Source of the DNA: Lactarius indigo
Lineage: Eukaryota > Basidiomycota > Agaricomycetes > Russulales > Russulaceae
Length of the DNA: 64,000 bases
NCBI GenBank assembly: GCA_025766275.1
Contig: JAFKAC010000004.1
Location: forward strand, 1,984,001 to 2,048,000
Reading direction: 5' to 3'
The notes beneath the pieces are model-generated. The model saw only the letters and a program-made list of their open reading frames with translations, had not been told where the DNA came from and searched no databases. The position numbers were made by a program, and so were the translations under genes. How positions within the stretch are numbered: position 1 is the stretch's first letter; each line of letters begins with the position of its first letter. Positions 60,200 through 64,000 of this stretch are shown here, piece after piece.

Positions 60200-61202
60200 A
60201 TGTCCCGTCGCGCCGCAATAGTCGAGGAATTTGATGATGACACCGATTTACCTCTGCCCTCGCATTCCCTACCTGACACTGGGTCGCGTGGCGCAATTAT
60301 CGAAGAGATAGCAGACTCGGACGATGGTGGTGGTGACAGCGACGATGCTCCAGAACTACTCAATCACTCCACTTCCGGCGGTCCTGCGCTGAAACCCGAC
60401 ACGCGGGAAGGTATGGTGACGGACATTACGCCGTATAAGAAGTGCGCAATTGTCAATTCACCGACATGATACGTCCTCCGCATTGCCCCCGTCTGACACG
60501 ACCTCGTCGTTAGGTGGACATGCATTTACCCAATCTATATTGATGCAAAGCGACCGTACGGAACCGGTGCTCGGCGGATATCACGGTCCAAGAGTGTGTG
60601 GTGGCCTCTAAGCAAAGACATCGCGGATGCATGCTCCCGCCTGGGTCTAGGCACGCTACATGAAGTAAACAAGATGCATCCATCCGACTGGGATAACCCG
60701 GGTCGCGTACGCGTACAGTGGAAGAAGGATGGCTGCCCCGTCAATTCTAATATCAGGACCAGTATGTCTGGTGACTGGGCTGTCCCCTACCGACGGTGAC
60801 ATACTCTGTACAGAGAAGCAGCTGCTTGAGACCATCTCATTTCAGATACAGCGGGTCAAGGTCGACAACGTCCCTCGTGAGCCATTTACGTATCCTGCAC
60901 CCGTAACTCCTCCCGCCGCAAAGCCCGCGAAGTCCAAGGCGGGTGCAGGAAAGTCGGCAACAGGGGCACAGGTGTCCAAAGCAAAAGCAAAGCCTAAGCT
61001 CTCCATTGGACGCCTATTACCATCACCCCCAGAACCCCAACCGGCGCTCAAGTCACGTGTATCAACGTACTCCCCAGCAGTACCATCGGGTGTGCTGATA
61101 GACACCGTCCGGGCTGGCATGAACGCTACGGAAGGACAAGGCGCCGTTGGAGGTATTCCGAGTGGAAAGGGAAAACGGAAAGTAGTCAGGGTGCGAGGGT
61201 GA
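60200..61202 (+). CDS. SEC65: Signal recognition particle 19-kDa subunit (SRP19/Sec65)
   Basis: SRP RNA-binding subunit needed to assemble SRP54 on the particle for co-translational ER targeting. join(60200..60441,60514..60761,60814..61202) gives 292 aa, frame intact. The acidic N-terminus (MSRRAAIVEEFDDDTDLPLP) precedes the SRP19 fold: WTCIYPIYIDAKRPYGTGAR, SVWWPLSKDIADACSRLGLG and HPSDWDNPGRVRVQWKKDG. The extended basic C-terminus (KAKAKPKLSIG; GKGKRKVVRVRG) is typical of fungal Sec65, longer than the human 144-residue protein. Introns are 72 and 52 nt. Confidence 0.94.
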
Positions 61203-61879
61203 CGTACTGTACGTGCAACTGAGGAAGTGAGTTACAAAATCCTTTGAATAAATTAACACAATGTTGTGCTTGTCGAATCTTCGATTACCTTCAGGCTTTA
61301 ACTCTTTGATCCTCAACTTTCGAGTGTCCAGGCGCTTTGAAGTGATTACGGGTTTCACATTGACGCCGAACAGCTGCGGGTTGCCAAAGCCGTTCATCAT
61401 CCAAATTTTTTTTCTCAGATCTGCTGTGCTGATGAGAACACTAGCCCCAGCGGGCGAGATAGTCTGGTATCATAAACGTGCAGGATGACGAGCCGGCGGC
61501 AACACGCCAGGCAACGCGCAGCAGGCTCATTAGCTGATGCCAAACACTTCATCTGCGCGGCACAGCGGTGTTCGAGGTTAGTGCATCGAGAGCCACAATG
61601 TTGGTTTCGATGGCAGACCAGACAACCACCCTCTAGTAGCGAGACTGGGTGTCGTCGTCTACCATTGTTCGTGCGCATCCACCCTTACCCAGAAGGGTAG
61701 GTGCTCCACTCAATACTCTCAGGCTATGGAAGAAGATCGGGTGCACTCTAAGACGCACAAAAACGGAAGGAAAATAACACGTAGATCGATAACCTTGGCT
61801 CGGGAGTATTTAAGCGAGACAGAGCATGAGACTCCCCTCATTCCGCATCACTCCACTCTTTCTACGTACTTCTGCAAGC
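61203..61879. other. Intergenic before dienelactone hydrolase
   Basis: No gene recognised; small frames at 61261-61488 and 61485-61700 have no motif. The last 80 bp is the hydrolase promoter. Confidence 0.5.
61807..61813 (+). promoter_or_regulatory. TATA-like element of dienelactone hydrolase gene
   Basis: TATTTAA lies 73 bp before the ATG at 61880. The same heptamer is 91 bp before the ATG of the tandem copy (63798-63804), so it may be the conserved core promoter element. Confidence 0.45.
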
Positions 61880-63068
61880 ATGAGTTTCTGTAAAAATTGC
61901 ATCAGCGGTATGAATTATTCTTGGATAGAGACATGAGCAACCATGACGTCGCCTTCTCCAGGCGTCCGCCATGAGGGCCCAACCGAGGGTAAGTCAGTGT
62001 AATCTTATCAGTCACAGCCACCAACATCACCTAAATCTAAGGAACGTATGAGGAAATCAACGGCATCAAGACCTACGTAGCAACACCCAAGACCGATTAC
62101 CCAAAGGACAAGGCCATTCTCTACCTCACGGATGTCTTCGGTCTCGAACTCAATAATAACCTAGTGAGCCTCTCCTGTCCTGGCGTCCTTATCAAGCCCG
62201 CTCATTGTTCTGTCCGATGCCGTCAGCTTCTTGCCGACGACTTTGCTCGCAACGGCTTCAAGGTCTACGCCCCAGACCTCTTCGAGGGCGATCCAGTGAC
62301 CCAAGATGCCTTCAACCCCGTACGTCCTCGTGGCACGACTCATTGCCACTCACCCCCACCCACTATACACATACATCCGTTTTCATAGACATTTCGACTG
62401 ATGAAGTGCTTATTGTAGGGATCCAATTTCGATATCTCTAAATGGTTCCCGAAACACGCAGCCGATCATACCGGGAAACGCGTGCGCACCGTCATTGAAG
62501 AGCTCAAGTCTAAAGGAATAACCGTCTTCGGTGCTACCGGTTACTGCTACGGCGGTATGATATTGATCTCATGTAGCTGTGTTGTGTGAAGCTCTAGCCT
62601 TTTTTTCTCTAGCCCGCCTCGTGTTCGACCTTGCATTTGAAAACATTATCCACGTGTCCGTCGTCAGCCACCCGTCTTTGCTCAAACCCGAGGACCTTGA
62701 TGTGCGCCGGCCGGAGATGTCGCTGTGTACCTACTGACCATTACGATGCAGACTTACCTCGCGAAGAGCAAAGCGCCTCTACTTGTCAACTCCTGCGAGA
62801 CTGACTCTCAGTTCCCACCGGAGTTTGCCGCGACAACGGACGAGAAATTCGCAAAATTTGAGCCTGGGTACAAGCGCACATACTGGGAAGGGTGTAGTCA
62901 TGGATTCGTTGTTCGCGGCGACCCGGTTTGTTTTTTTTTGAGTGAGCGTGATTGGTTACATTGAGACTTATTCTATGTCTTTGCATACAGAAAAATCCGG
63001 TTGTAGCCGCTGCCAAGGAAGGGGCTTTCAAGGCCTCTGTCGAATGGTTTATCAATTATTTGCAGTGA
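61880..63068 (+). CDS. Dienelactone hydrolase family protein
   Basis: Alpha/beta hydrolase with a cysteine nucleophile; bacterial members open dienelactones in aromatic ring degradation, fungal ones (AIM2-like) are of uncertain substrate. join(61880..61907,61962..61988,62042..62163,62227..62319,62419..62554,62613..62701,62752..62925,62991..63068) gives exactly 248 aa. Start MSFCKNCISGVRHEGPTEG, then KAILYLTDVFGLELNNN. The nucleophile elbow is GYCYGG (Cys133), the acid is Asp183 in NSCETDSQFPP, and the base is His215 in CSHGFVVRG, so the triad is complete. The N-terminal CxxC (residues 4-7) is typical of fungal members. The frame is intact; introns are 50-99 nt. Confidence 0.93.
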
Positions 63069-63888
63069 AAAGGTGGCATGGCGTCTTAGGCCTCAGGAGC
63101 GATAATTAGTATGCTGATTCTCGCCGAAAGCTGACGTGTAAATACGCGACACTGTTGAAAATAGGTGTAGTCTTGACATGCTAGCATCAGGAAAGCGTGT
63201 TCCCGCGCACACAAGTCATTCGGAAAGTCTTCCTACACATTGTGGGCTCCACTCAGCAGTCAATAGTCAAATAGGCCACCAGTCACCCGGCACAGAAAAC
63301 TTGGTGATCGTTATTGTGAAGCTCGTGCATGCTTCTCTTGCACATTACAATGCGGGGGCACAGTGTCTGGTTACTGGCTCTGTACTACCTGCGTCAATAT
63401 TATCTAGCGGAAATGGAAATTCGTACCAAAGCATGGGATCAAATGTACAAGTACAATCATTGAGGCTTCGGGTAGTAAGCGGAAGTTACGCGGCCAACGA
63501 CAGTGACCAAGAGCAAGAGTCAATGCGAGGGATGGGCGAGGGTGGGCGATATTAATTCGCTCTTAGGCTCGCAAGGCGACTACATTGGAGGAAACCATGT
63601 GGAAATACATTCGAACATTGGTAAGACATTCTGGCACTCGGGCACTGTATTGGTAAGGATACACGGGGGGCCCTGATGATAAGTAAGCTGGTTCGTGCTT
63701 TGTGGATGGGTCAGCGACACCCATGATTGGTGCGCCAAACGTGAACGCGTGAACGTAGAGGGGGGAAATGGATTGATAATCATCGAGTACCAGGGGGTAT
63801 TTAACCTGCCAGTGCGTGCTGCGTAGACATCCTTGTAGACATCGCGGCCAAATCACTCTTCCCTTTCCACATACTAGACACTGCGAAC
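63069..63888. other. Intergenic between tandem hydrolase genes
   Basis: About 820 bp. A plus-strand frame at 63178-63555 has no motif. The end resembles the promoter of the first copy only around TATTTAA and the leader. Confidence 0.5.
63798..63804 (+). promoter_or_regulatory. TATA-like element of second hydrolase gene
   Basis: TATTTAA, 91 bp before the ATG at 63889, matching the element before the first copy. Confidence 0.4.
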
Positions 63889-64000
63889 ATGAGTTTCTGC
63901 AAATATTGCACTAGCGGTACGAACTCTTCCCGGACGTGGATATGAACGCTTACAACGTCGCCCTGTATAGGTGTCCGCCATGAGGGCACAGCCGAGGGTG
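63889..64000 (+). CDS. Dienelactone hydrolase paralogue, 5' end only
   Basis: Exon 1 63889..63916 (MSFCKYCTSG) and exon 2 63971..63997 (VRHEGTAEG) match the first copy. Intron 1 is the same length (54 nt), exon 2 the same length (27 nt), and a GTG donor sits at the last three bases of the window. Two differences in nine residues of exon 2 and roughly 75-80% nucleotide identity suggest an older tandem duplicate. The catalytic part lies outside the window. Confidence 0.85.

Overview
The window is nuclear DNA from a filamentous fungus, most likely an agaricomycete basidiomycete. Nearly every gene is cut by short GT-AG introns of about 45-65 nt, often with a CTAAC-like branch site. The families also fit: F-box/LRR proteins, APH-type kinases, a P450, Dal5- and HOL1-type transporters and TORC2 Sin1. 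A Rhizoctonia/Ceratobasidium-like genome is possible, but this is inference. I saw no tRNA, rRNA, CRISPR array or intact transposon.

Layout. 1-8.2 kb: a partial unknown gene, an NFX1/FAP1-type zinc-finger protein (minus strand) divergent from the TFIIA small subunit, and an F-box protein. 9.5-18 kb: an APH-type kinase-like protein, a 4.3-kb gene-poor stretch, and a cytochrome P450. 19.8-29.2 kb: a decayed copy of a two-gene block, followed by the better-preserved block itself (an uncharacterised Ser/Pro-rich protein, then the TORC2 subunit Sin1). 29.4-40 kb: SAM50 (minus) divergent from a MATE transporter, an MFS transporter, and snurportin (minus). 40.4-52.8 kb: a FluG-type glutamine-synthetase-like gene divergent from a Dal5-type permease, the pair duplicated in tandem with the second synthetase truncated. 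53-61.2 kb: a glyoxylate/hydroxypyruvate reductase, an Mss116-type DEAD-box helicase (minus), a hairpin-rich non-coding block, a small Cys-rich membrane protein (minus) divergent from SRP19/Sec65. 61.9-64 kb: a dienelactone hydrolase and the first exons of its tandem paralogue.

Functionally the region mixes housekeeping genes (transcription initiation, snRNP import, SRP, TORC2, mitochondrial outer-membrane assembly, mitochondrial RNA helicase) with accessory metabolism and transport genes. The accessory genes are the ones found duplicated.

Two things shape the reading. First, several conserved genes (NFX1, F-box, kinase, Sin1, SAM50, snurportin, synthetase, helicase) are interrupted by single-base indels, mostly +1; exon-length sums leave the remainder expected from such indels. 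Assembly errors are the simplest explanation, but several genes are entirely free of them. Second, three local duplications of very different age lie in 64 kb: a decayed one, one with near-identical tracts suggesting gene conversion, and one cut by the window end. All exon boundaries are my own reading of splice sites guided by remembered protein-family features; none were tested.
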